Below are positions 1 through 11,900 of a DNA stretch of 64,000 nucleotides, one piece after another (the stretch's first letter is position 1; each line of letters begins with the position of its first letter). The DNA comes from Eublepharis macularius (Eukaryota; Chordata; Lepidosauria; Squamata; Eublepharidae). Both the position numbers and the translations under genes were made by a program. The stretch lies in assembly GCF_028583425.1 (NCBI RefSeq), contig NC_072801.1:62325766-62389765 (forward strand). The letters are read 5' to 3'. The notes beneath the pieces are model-generated. The model searched no databases and was not told the origin of the DNA. It saw nothing but the letters and a program-made list of their open reading frames with translations.

Positions 1-2754
1 GATTTGGCTTGTGTGCCAACATTGGTTATCCTTGCCAGTCAATTGATTCCTTCTGAAAGGATGCAGATGAGTATTGACAGGTGTCCATCAGCTAGTAAAT
101 AGTGTGGTGTGTGATATCTCCTTTTCCAAAGAGAATCCTTAGGGGAGAGTGGGAATGGGCTTCAGCCAGGCCTACCCCCTCCTCTATCTCCTGGTGTATT
201 CTTGAGTGTGCATGAGTTAGGAGGTCTCCCACTCTCCTGGCTTTCTGTGAACTGTGCAAAACTGAATTGTTCAAGGCGGTTTTTTCCCCCACAGGTAGGA
301 GGGTTATGATTCAAAGAGATGTGTTGGTAAAGGGATAGCAACCGTAGATTATAATACTGTGTACTCTCTGTTGTTCCAAGTATGTTCCTATTGTGTAGTT
401 TCTACACTGCTTAATACGTCATGATTAATTATGCTTTGCTTCAGCTCCACATCAGATTTCTGCTTGTTTTTAGATATCGTCTACTTTTGCATTTGCCTAC
501 CCTATTCCATTGTTCATGGAATGTCCCAGCAGTCGATTGTATAGTCTGTAATATGTCTCGCATCTTGGTGAGAAAGGTAGACTATAAAAAACGTAAATAA
601 GTAACTGTTGGTATGTGGGATCTCCCTTCAGCTGTGAGAATGAATTTTCTGGTTTTTAAGAAGGTTTTATCTTTCAGAGCTTGGGGGAACTGCATGTTCA
701 AGTAAGCATGGAACCTTTTGGTTTGAGCCATTGACTCGGGCAATGAGACAGTGGCTGCAAGGTAGGGGGCAGGTTACGATCCTGATCTCTCTTTTTAAGT
801 GGGGAAGTGGGCAGTTCTTTTTCAGCTCTGGAAGAGACTTATGTGAGCTGTAAATCAACTGCTAAAAGGTCATTCCCTCTGGAAATGTGCGAGGGTAAAA
901 CGGGTTAATGTCTGGATAGCCCCAGAGAGAAGGGCCTTTCAGCTGCATTTTACAATTTTCTCTGCTTGTTTGTGTGTGTTCTTTCAGAAAATGCTGTGAG
1001 GTTTTGTGGGAAATCTAATGGATTTCTCACTCAAGGTATGACAAGACGATTCCTCCAGAATTGCTTTTGAACTAGCATGTTTAAATGCTATATTGTGAGA
1101 TTGGCACATAAACCACTGCACTGGGTTTGGCAGCTTTTGCAACATAATAGTAATATACATGCCTTTCCATAAAAGCTTGCTCCCCCATCACTCAGAAAGA
1201 GGAAAAAGTATGGTAGCATTTGAAGCTGAGCCTCAGAAATAATACTTTTGAAGGCTGGAAGCTGTGAAGCTTACATGGCTTGTTTCTTGGCATACACATG
1301 GCAATTAGGAGAGTAAAATGCTAGCCACAGTGAGAGTTTGTGTACAGGAAAAGTAGGGAACAGAAATGGGGGGGGGGTTGCTCCTTGATCCTTAGAGGTT
1401 TAGCTAACTCCCTGTTTCTACATTTTCAGCAGGAATTGTCTCCATTATTTCTTTTTCTTTGTCACATATACAAACTAGTGAATCCTGTTTGAGGACCTGT
1501 CCCATTTAGAGCTTTATTTCGGCCTTGCAGCTCCTGCTCTCAATTCATGCACAGTGATACATGACTGGGGATGGGAGGCAGACTCTATAGAAATGCTGGC
1601 CTGGTTCTTGCTTGCCACGAGCAACCAGGTGATTTACTTTTTGCAAGCCTATTTTAGTCAACTTTCTCCCCACCTCCACACACTGTGTCTTTCTGGATGT
1701 TTCTCTAGCGTGGGGTATATGCACTGTTATGCTTTTAAAACAAAAGTTGCATGGCTTTATTGGGGGGGGGCATGTGATGAGCTCAGTGGAGGAGTCCACT
1801 TAAATAGTGGTCAGAGACCAAGGTTGTTATCTTTTTAAAATAAGTTTTTCTTGCACAGTTCTTGACTTTGGATGTTGACCGAAGGGAAAAAATGCAATGG
1901 AATTGTGTACAATTTAGAAACAAATGCCCACTTCTGTTGTAGCATAACTGCTTGAAAGAGCATGATGGCAGAGCATACTTGCATGTAAATGTACTGGTGG
2001 AAGAGGAGAGGCGGGGTCAGAACTTCTAAGCCCTCCAATTTGTTTTCAAGCAGCTGTCTTGCAGGGGCAACATTTCATGTCAAGTCTTTGGGAAGCTGGC
2101 ACCTCTTTTTAAAAGGCTTTAGCTTTCCTAGATTAAACCTAGGAAATTATGTCCTAACTCGGGGTGCCACTGCATCAAGGGTCAGGACAGATCCAGGACA
2201 TGCCTTTGGCTAACTCAAAGTAGAATCCACGCTTTGCCCTTTGCTGTTTACTCCTCATGGCTAAGGAGGTCTGAATGGAAAATAATTTTGGGCTCTCTAC
2301 ATATACAGGTTGGCACTGGTTGTTCTTCAGAAAGGCCTCCCTTTTGTATGATGCCGCTCTTGCCTATTAAGCAGGTTGATGTTACTTACCTCCATGCCAT
2401 GAAAAACTTCACCTGTCCATTTTTAAATGCTAAACTGTTGTTCAAGGGATAGGACGCTTTCTCTAGGTTGTTGACAATGCTAGATCTGACACCAATGTTA
2501 GTCACATTTCTTTAATATTTCTTATTAAACAATTGCAGAGGCAAGATCAAGTGGAAAACCAAAAAGTAGACATTTGTTGGTCCCACTTGAAAGGGTTGGG
2601 CTCTCTTCTGATGGTGTTTGCCTGGGGGGCGGGATGTCAGCTGAGTTCTGCCCTGCCTGCTTCCTGGAGAGCTGTTGTGGTCTTTTGACAACTCTAAGCA
2701 GCAGTCCGTTCAGTTGAGAACCACGTTTTCCCCTCCTTGCTCTCTTTTCTTCAG
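1..2754 (+). other. Probable first intron of UBE2S
   Basis: No exon is supported here. The stretch has G homopolymers (1370, 1762) and a short SINE- or LINE-tail-like segment near 560-600. There is no CpG-rich promoter, which suggests the UBE2S promoter is further left. Confidence 0.5.
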
Positions 2755-2902
2755 AATTCCAATGTGGAAAATCTGCCTCCCCATGTGATTCGGCTTGTGT
2801 ACAAGGAAGTCTCTGCCCTGACGTCAGACCCACCTGAGGGCATTAAGGTATTCCCCAACGAGGAAGATATTACAGACGTGCAGGTCACCATTGAGGGACC
2901 AG
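2755..2902 (+). CDS. UBE2S: UBE2S exon 2
   Basis: The acceptor is TTCAG at 2750-2754 and the donor GTAAGA follows 2902. The exon encodes residues 2-50 ([19 protein letters not shown]...) and the first base of codon 51. It starts in phase 0 directly after where the initiator Met should be. Confidence 0.95.
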
Positions 2903-5900
2903 GTAAGAAGGGACATTTCGGGTTTTCTCTGTTTAAATGCTGCAGGAATGAGAGGGTTCTATGTGCAAGGGCTCCTCTCATTTGTGGGGGAGCTCCCCCT
3001 TGTGGCTCAATACGAAAACTAGGCTTAGAGGATTCTGTTCAGCAAGAATGGAAAAGGGCCTCATTAGTAGATATTGGGGGGGGGGGAGATGTTTTGTGTT
3101 GTGTGTCTTCCACAGGGAGCATAAAAGTGCATCAAAAGAACCTGTGGACCTAGGCTAAAGGTATTCATCAGAATGGCCCCTGCTGGTCAGATCATTCCCA
3201 AGAGCTAATAAATAATCACAGTTTGAAGGCAACAGCTTTTGTCTGCCCACCCAGTAGCTTGCATTCAAATATACTAGCAAAATTAGATAACAACAACATT
3301 TGATTCAATAACATTCGATTTGTATACCGCCCTTCAGGACAACTTAATGCTCACTCAGAGCAGTTTACAAAGTATGTCATTTTTATCCCCACAACACAAC
3401 ACCCTGTGAGGTGGGTGGGGCTGAGAGAGCTCCAGAGAGCCGTGACTAGCCCAAGGTCACCCAGCTGGCTTCAAGTGGAGGAGTGGGGAATTGAACCCGG
3501 CTCTCCAGATTAGAGTCCTGCACTCTTAACCACTACACCAAACTGGTCCAGTGGTGCCTTAGAGATCAATGAAATTTTTGGTGTATGAGCTTTTGAGAAT
3601 TAGAGCTCCCTTCTTCAAATATGAGTAGGGTATTCATAACTGAAGAAGGGAGCTCTGACTCCAAAGCTCATACCCTGAAAATCTTGTTGATTTCTAAGGT
3701 GCCACTGGACTCTACTGTAGACCAACACCTCAAACTGTATTCAGGTATACTGCCTCTGAACATGGAGATTCCACTAAGCCATCATAGCTAGCCTTCTCCA
3801 TTACTAACTGGAATCCCTTTTTAAAACTGTCCAAAGCAGTGGTCCTCAAATCATTGGCGTTGACATAATGCTATAAAATCACCAATTTGGGGGGGGGGAA
3901 CTACCAGGGAAATGGGCTGTGTGGAAGCCTTGTGGCTGCTGTGCAGTTTTAGCTGCAAGCCTGTCACCCTGTGGAAAACACCATAGATAGCGGCAGCAAC
4001 AGCATTTGGTAATGGGAAGGAGTGTAGAATTTGGTATGCTGAGATTTTCAGCTTTTTATCTGAGCTATTAAAATATTTCTCGTTTTCTGGAAATAAATAT
4101 TAAAGCAAGAATGGAGCCACTGAAACCTCATCTAGGAATTGGCCAGGACAGGCCTTCCAGCAGTCAGGGAATCGGTCAGTGGTAGTTTTTGTTATGGCTA
4201 GTGAGGTTTCAATCTCTTGCAGTTCCTAAGCAGATGAAGCCAGTATATGCACCAGGTGAAAAGTTTTCATTTGAAGGGTGTAGTTGTGGTCATTAGGGAG
4301 AAACTGGTCTCTGAAGTAGGTTTAATTCCAAGCTGTGTGATCTTGGGGTTAAGCAAAATTGGAAGTGCCCACAGGTAGTCATGCGCACATGTCTGTTGAG
4401 CACTGGGGATCTTGGGTGGTTCAAACCTTGTTGCTGTCTGTGTGGGGTGTGAGGAGGACGTCCACATTGAAACGTTGCTGAGAGTCCTTTCTCCTACTGA
4501 CTGTGCTGCAGAGGGGACGCCGTACTCTGGAGGCCTCTTCCGCATGAAGCTGATCCTTGGCAAGGACTTCCCAGCCAGCCCGCCGAAAGGCTACTTCCTG
4601 ACCAAAATCTTCCACCCCAATGTGGGTGCCAATGGTGAGATCTGCGTAAATGTCCTCAAAAAGGATTGGAAAGCAGAACTGGGCATCCGGCACGTCCTGC
4701 TGGTGAGTGACTGTTTCAGATGATGGGGCCACAGAATGGGGTGTTTGAAGCTCAGTTTAGGCTGTGGTGCATGGGTCTCTCTTCTTGATCCTGAAGTCCT
4801 GTACTTCCTGGTAGGGAGATGCTTGAAAAGTATTTTTAGGTTACTTCTCAATGGAATACTTGAGGTAGCTTGCATAGTATAAAAATATCTACAACAAAAC
4901 ACGTTTTTAAAAACAAAAATGATGAATAATAAATATAAAAAAACTGCCAAATGTATCACGATAACTAAGGCCGCTCCCTTCTTTGCACACGTGAATTTGA
5001 ACCAAGTTCTCCTGGCTGTAACTACTAACTCTTGCTAGTATAATGCTCAATAGTCACCAGATAAAAAACAGAGAGGGAGTTCCACAGATGAGATGTGACC
5101 TGATGTCTGTAGAGGGGCACACAAAATGTAACTGTTGGGCAAGTTTGTCCACAAACAAGCAACTTTAAAAATATCCAGTTCCCCTTTGAGGTGAAGGACA
5201 ATCTTGGGTGTTTCCCACTGTCCAATCAGGGAGGCAGGAAGTTAAATTTTCTTCCTCTTTACTGGTGGCACATGGACCACCCCTTCTCCCAGTTCTTTCC
5301 TGCCTCCAGGGAGAGCAGTAGCAGCAGCAGATCTCTCTGCTGATTCTTAGGCCTTTATTCCACTTTCACTTTAGTCTATCTGATTCATATTCTTCTCTGT
5401 ACTGCCTTTTCTTTAGTCTTTACTCTTATCCTTCCTTCTCTCCTCTCCTCTTTATACATGCCTTCAGTGATCTATTCTATGGGAGTGTACGCGGCTCCAC
5501 TATGGAGCTAGCAGACTCCAATGGAAGCATCATGGGAGAGGAAGACAAGGAAACAGGCTTCCCTGCGGCGGCAGTGTCAGATTCCGAGCCTCCCAGTGCC
5601 GTCTTGCCTTCACGGCTGGAGCGAGCTCCCGGCAACTTTCCAGCCTTAGAGCTGTGTATCCTTGCCAGATGCGCCCGGCGGCAGCAGACAGAGGCTGGAT
5701 CTTCTGCACAGCTCTGCCTGGAGGCTGACTGCAGCACTAGCCAGCAGGCCGCAAAAAAGGCGGGAAAAAGCGGTATCAAGCGCGCTAAGCCCCATGCAGC
5801 CTCAGACAATGTGCTGGCCAACCTCGCACGTGGACACACTTCTGCAGGGCCTTCCTGCTTGAATCAGCACCTGTCTTTGAATGAGAGCGGCTCTACCAGG

Positions 5901-8900
5901 ATGGGCAATGTGCCTGATGATTTTGGCCCTGCGTTTTCAGCTGACCTCTCCTTAATAAAGTAGACCATGAGAGATGAGCTCTCCAAGCTGTGTCAACCTC
6001 TTTCCAGGGCCAGCAACAAATTGTCCTCCCCCACTCCCATCTACCAGGCCCAAAAGACAAACCCAGAAAGGCAGCAGCCAAATGGCCCACCAAGTTAGCC
6101 CAAAAGTCCACCCAAGTCAAGGATAAGGACAAGGGCTTCCCCTGGGCTGGAGAGCTGTCCTCTGACAGTGATGACAGGGAGGAGGGCGAGTTCCCCTCAG
6201 AAGAGGGGAGGAGGCGGTCACCATTCCGGAGCAGGCAGACAGGCTGTTTAAAATCAGTATCTCCTCTCAAAGTCCCTGGCAGCTCTTGACCTGCAAGAAG
6301 TACTAAAATGGGAGGAAGAGGATCCCAAATCAGGCAAAGCATCTGCAAAGTCCAAAGGGTACACGGAGTTCTTCCCTAGGGCAGACACACCAGAAAAGGT
6401 CTTCTCATTCCCTGAGTATTTTGAGAGAGAAATGAAAGCCAAATGGGAAATGCCATGGGCCAACAAATAATGTTCTAATGCAGCAAAGAAATTATATGCC
6501 TTACCATCCTTTGCCAGTGAGTTATTGCAGGTGCCGAGGATCGACACCCCGGTGGCTGCTCTGCAGTCCTAGGGCCTCCTATCAGAGGAAGGCCAGAGAT
6601 CCGTGAAGGACAGCCTGGACAGAAAAGCAGAGAGCGCCCTCAGGAGAGTCCAAAAGCCTTGGCCATGGCTATTAGAGCCTCCGTCATGGCCTCCATTGTA
6701 GCCAGAGCTTCTGTGGTGTGGGTGCATAAGTTACTACAGCTGCTTCCAGGAAACAGCCGACGTCTCTCGGAAGGGGCCAACAGAATCCTTAAAGCCAGCA
6801 CCTTTGCAGCGGATACCACATTGGATGCCATATACTTTTCATCCCAAGCCATGGCCTCGGCAACAGTGGCCCGAAGGTTATTGTGGCTTCAAGTCTGGCC
6901 AGCTGACCTCTGCTGCAGGTTCATTCTTATGGACTACCCCTTCCATGGTGACAGTCTCTTTTGGGGACACACTCGAAAGGATCCTGGTGCAAACAAGGGA
7001 TAAGAAAAAGGCGCTGCCCAGAACCCTCAGGAGATCAGCTCACAGTCCTTTGAGTTATCCAACTCTTCACAGATGCCTGGGGAGCATCCTTGGAGGGTTG
7101 CTCAATTCAGGGACGATGGTTCGTGGAGGAATCCTACCTCCCCATCAGTCTCCTCGGGATGAGGGCAATCAGGCTGGCCTGACACATTTCTCTGACCACG
7201 TAGTTGGAAAGGATATCTTGATTCGCATGGACAACATGTCAGAGAAAGTCTATATCAACAAACAAAGAGGAACCTGTTCAACCAGACTACTCAATGAAGC
7301 GACCAAGATACTCACATGGGTGGAGCCACATCTGTCATCTATACAAGCAGAGCACATTAGGGGCTCAGACAGCGTTGAAGCCGATTGGCTCAGCAGACGG
7401 ACGATACAGCTGGGAGAATGGTCCCTCAAGAGGGAAGTATTTCAAGCAGTGACAGACCACTTCAGCCACCCCATAATGGATTTATTCACATCTCACCTGA
7501 ATTACCAGATACCCCGGTTCCTGTCCCGGTACCAGCTCCCACAGGTGGAGGGATCAGATGCGCTCACATCACAATAGCCGAGGGGCCTGTTGTACGCCTT
7601 TCCCCCCATAACAATCATACCCAAACTACTAAGATAAATCACAGAGCAAGGGGCATACATGATAGTGATAGCCCCCTGGTGGCCAAGATGCCCTTTGTTT
7701 TCCACACTGCACCGAATGTTGACTGCCCCTCCAGTTTGTCCTGGACCTTCTTTAACAGGTCCTGATATGGCACCTCCACTCGGACTGGTTGTGCCTGACC
7801 ATCCGGAGGTTGAGAGGGACTACCTATCCAAGCTAGGATACCTCCCACAAGTGGTGAACACCATGCTAGCCTCTAGAAAGAGATCAACCATCAAAATATA
7901 TAATACCACCTGGAAGGCCTTTGTCAGCTGGACAAAAAGGAAGAACATCCTCCCTTGGGCATGATTCCTCGTGACCATCATATCAACCAGAACTCAGCGT
8001 GCTATCCCTGAAGCCTCACCTGTGCATTTTCCATAAGGACAAGGGGGTCCTGGCACGGATCCAACATTCATTCCCAAGGCGTACTGTAAGTTCCACAGGT
8101 CTCAGGAAATCAATCTTCCACCCTTCTGCCCTGACCCCAGACAGGCCAAGGAGAAAGAGTGGCACTGTCCGGATGTCAGGAGAGCCCTCAGAGTACCTCA
8201 CCAGAACCGAGGCTATCAGAGAATCAGAGCCTAACACAGGGAAGAAAATGTCAGCAACATCTGTTGGCAACAGCATTAGATTCTGCATTGCGGAAGCATA
8301 CAAGGCATCCAACAAGGAGGTACCTAAGGGAATTACAGCTCACTCCTTGAGAAATGCAGCGACTAATGCAGCATTCAGAAATAATGTATCTGTGGAAGAG
8401 GTCTGCAAAACTGCCACTTGGTGAGACATTACAGGCTAAACCTCTATAATTCAGCGAATGCTGCATTTGGAAGGAGAGTGCTGCAGCACATAATTCAAGG
8501 CGAGGACCATATCCCACCCAATTAGGAGTAACTACTTTGGGAGCACTCAAGATGTCCTCCGCCTCAGAGGGAGAACAGACCTTTGGACACTTACCATGAA
8601 GGGTCCTTCTCTGAAGAAAGGAGGACATCTTGCCCTCCCAGGTCTTTTGTCTTCTTTACTATCTTACCTTTTCCTCCTTGGTGCTGCATGTTTATTCTAT
8701 CCTATCTCTCCTAACTCATAGAGACTAATCAATCATGTTTCAGGACAAATAACTCAGAGACTAAACAGAAATCTAGGGACGAAAAAGGGGGGAATTACTG
8801 CTGTGTGGAGTCAACCGAAATGAGAGAAGGGGTGGCCCACATACCAACAGGAAAGAGGAAGTAAATTTAGCTTCCTGCCTCCCTGATTAGACAGTGGGAA

Positions 8901-11900
8901 ACACCCAAGATGTCCTCCTTTCCTCAGAGGAGAAAGGACCCTTCATGGTAAGTGCCAAAGGTCCGGTCTCAGCCTGTTTCACACTTGAAGGATAAGAACC
9001 TGCACTTTGACTTGTGCCCAGAAACAGGTTGGCAACTAGAGCAATTCTTCTTCCAGTACTGATGAGGTACATTCCCGTGGATCTGTCCCTGTTGGAAATC
9101 TGGCAACTCCATCCTGAACCTTTTGCAGTTCAGAAACCAGTTTAAGACATAACCCACCACTGAGTTTTTCCTGGCTGAGAGTTTTGCAGTTGGCCCATAT
9201 ACACCCTGTGAGTTTGTGGCTGAGACTTGAATCAGGGATGTGCTAGATCAAAGGGGTGGGGCTGAGGCTCAGAGGAAGAGCATCTGCTTTGTTGGGTGAA
9301 TTCCCAGCATCTCCAGTTAAAAGAATTAGGTACTAGATGATATGAAAGATCTTGACCTGGGACCCTGGAGAGCTGCTGCCAGTGAGAATAGACAAGACTG
9401 CCCTTGATAGACCAAGGGTGTGGCTCAGTATAAGGCAGTTTCATGTGTTCACTGTATTAATCGAGTGGGATCTCATTTTTAAGAAGGGATGGAGTATATT
9501 TGTGCCCCTTTCCTTCCTGTCTTCACATCTTGAACATGTGAAAGCTGTCCTTCCCTAAGGCAAACCATTAGCCCTTCTTGCCAACTAACCAGATGAGCAA
9601 CAGCTCATTTATTCAAGCTGGGCCTTTCCCAGCCCTGCTTCTTTACCTGGACTTACAGAGATTGAGCCTGGGACCTTCAGCTGGACTCGTTTTTCAGCTT
9701 TCTGGATTTTGAAGATATTATTTACTAATTACTCCAGCCCCAAAACCTAATCCCTAACCCCTTTGCGGTTTCTTGTAATTGTGTTAAAGGTAAGACAAAT
9801 CTGTTGTATATAAGTAAACAAAATTTGTGAGGGAGGGAAATCCCATTGGACCCTGTCCTGAAGTTTCTCCCTTCTCTCCTCCACTTCTCCTTCCTCAGCC
9901 CACCTGCCAACCACACCCCTAATCAGTATCGGTGGGGAGGTTGAAGCAGAAAGTGGCATCCTCTATACTTCCTGCTTAAAACCTGCTGCTGCCATCTCCA
10001 TTCACCTGCTGGTGAGGGGTTTTATGTATTTAGACATTTATACCGTGCCTTTCCACATAGTTCAAGGTGGCTTACATAATGATTTAAAAATTTTGAAATT
10101 AAAAACTAAGATAAAAACGTTTGCAAACCACTTCTTTGAACTGTGTAATAAAGTATCTCGGTAACTCAAAACAATAGGGCACTGATTTATATTTTACCTA
10201 TGAGACTGCCAATAGGACAGGTAGTATGCTTCCACGTATAACCTTAAATTGGTCCACTTTTATAACAGCAGATCAATTGCTATAAGATTCTGCTCATTCT
10301 TAGATTGAGACAGGCTTTCCCTTCCACTTCTGCCACTGTCTGTGCATGGCCCCATAACGATGATTTTTTTTTTATATAAAGATGCTGCATTCTAGGGTCA
10401 TTGCTCAGGATAGGATCTATAGGGGTAAAGCTACATCATAATGTTTTGGTTGAAATCACGTCATACAACAAGCCAACCAATGACCCTAAACTAATTTCTT
10501 CCCAAGTTATCATAATTTCATTGCTCCTTTTAAAAGTTTGTTTAACTAGATATTGGTGCTAGTAGAGAAAGCAATTGGTTAAGAAAGGAATTCATCCACC
10601 CCCACTGACAAGTGTAAAGTTAAGTATACATGTAAAAAGAAGCAATGACAAGAATTTCATGCACATTTCTTCTTACGTCTTACAACACATTCTGACGTGA
10701 AGCTATAAATAAGCTTTGTTACTTCCACTAGGGATTGCTGAACAATAAAATCATTGCTGAAAATACTACGCACCACAATGAAATTTCTAGGTGCTATGGT
10801 GACTTGGCACCTGAAGTTTGTTGAATTTTGCCCTAGCTCACTATTGTATATTCTGACTGGTAGGGGCTGAGTCCTGACCTGGATAGCCTAGACAAGCCTG
10901 ATTTCATCAGATCTCGAAAACTAAGCAGGGTCAGCCTTGGTTAGTAATTGGATGGGAGACCTCCTATGCAGAGGCAGGCAGTGGCAAGCCACCTTTGTAA
11001 GTCTCTTGCCTTGAAAACTCCAGCAGGGTCAGCTGTGACTTCATGGCCCTCTCCACCAACAGTAGGGGCTGTGTGGGGCCCCAATAGAGAGGGGTTTTAG
11101 CCCGCAGCTGCTACCAGTTGCATAGGAACATGTGCAAAGTTATGCCATTGGTTCATCTAGCTCAGTATTCTCTGCTGACTGGTGGTGGCTGTTGCTTTGC
11201 AGATCTGTGAAAATAGAAAAGAGCAAGAGTCCAGTAGTATCGATAAGACTAACAAAATTTGTGGTGGAGTATGAGCTTACGTGAGCCATAGCTCACCTCC
11301 TCAGGGTATCTGAAGAAGTGAGCTTTGGCTCATGTAAGCTCATACCCTACCACAAATTTTGTTAGTCTTATAGGTGGTGCTGGACTCCTGTTCAGTTTGG
11401 TGTAGTGGCTTGGTGTAGTGGTTAAGAGTGTGGGACTCTAATCCGGAGAACTGGGTTTGATTCCTCACTCCTCCACTTGAAGCCAGCTGAGGACCTTGGG
11501 TCAGTCACAGCTTCTAGCTGTCAGACTGTGGCTAAATAATGTCCTTCTCACAGGTTCCCCTTTGCAAGCAAACAAGAGTCCATTGTATGAATAAGGAAAC
11601 TTTACTGGAGAAATGGTTCATTATAGTCCACTGTCCTGAATAGGAGACTCAGGATGGTACAAGATCATTGTTACCAATGAAGAGCAGAACATGAGGTACA
11701 AAGTAACAATTCCCAGCTGCACCAGCCCCCCCCCCCATAGTTCTCAAAACAACATCTTTCAGTCTCGGGAAAGTTGCTCTCTCTCAAGGCCAATCCTTGG
11801 TGGAACGGTGTTAGACATAACAATCTCGCATGGTGAGAAGTCGGCCTGGGAGCCGGTGCACCTGTGGGGAAAACACTTAAGCACTAGAAGCATTAGAAAA

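Larger units (their letters stand above)
5182..8932 (+). mobile_element. DIRS-type retroelement fossil (tyrosine-recombinase retrotransposon)
   Basis: The ends are inverted repeats of about 110 bases (5182-5290 against 8824-8932; shared words include AATCAGGGAGGCAGGAAG and TCTTGGGTGTTTCCCACTGT). A further stretch near 8545-8635 echoes the right end, as in the internal complementary region known for DIRS elements. Parts in order on the plus strand are a gag-like region (from about 5.5 kb), a reverse transcriptase/RNase H region (to about 7.6 kb, with the ADWLSR motif), and a tyrosine recombinase (about 7.8-8.4 kb, with [13 protein letters not shown]). The element sits in UBE2S intron 3 in the sense direction. 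It is broken, with several breaks, and looks moderately old. Confidence 0.9.

Noticed and set aside
6804-7577. Open frame of 257 codons considered as a host gene
   Set aside because: It has the reverse transcriptase/RNase H features of the DIRS fossil around it and is not a host gene.
10868-10970. 5S rRNA gene-like sequence
   Set aside because: Only the internal promoter part matches and a SINE body follows, so it is not a 5S gene.
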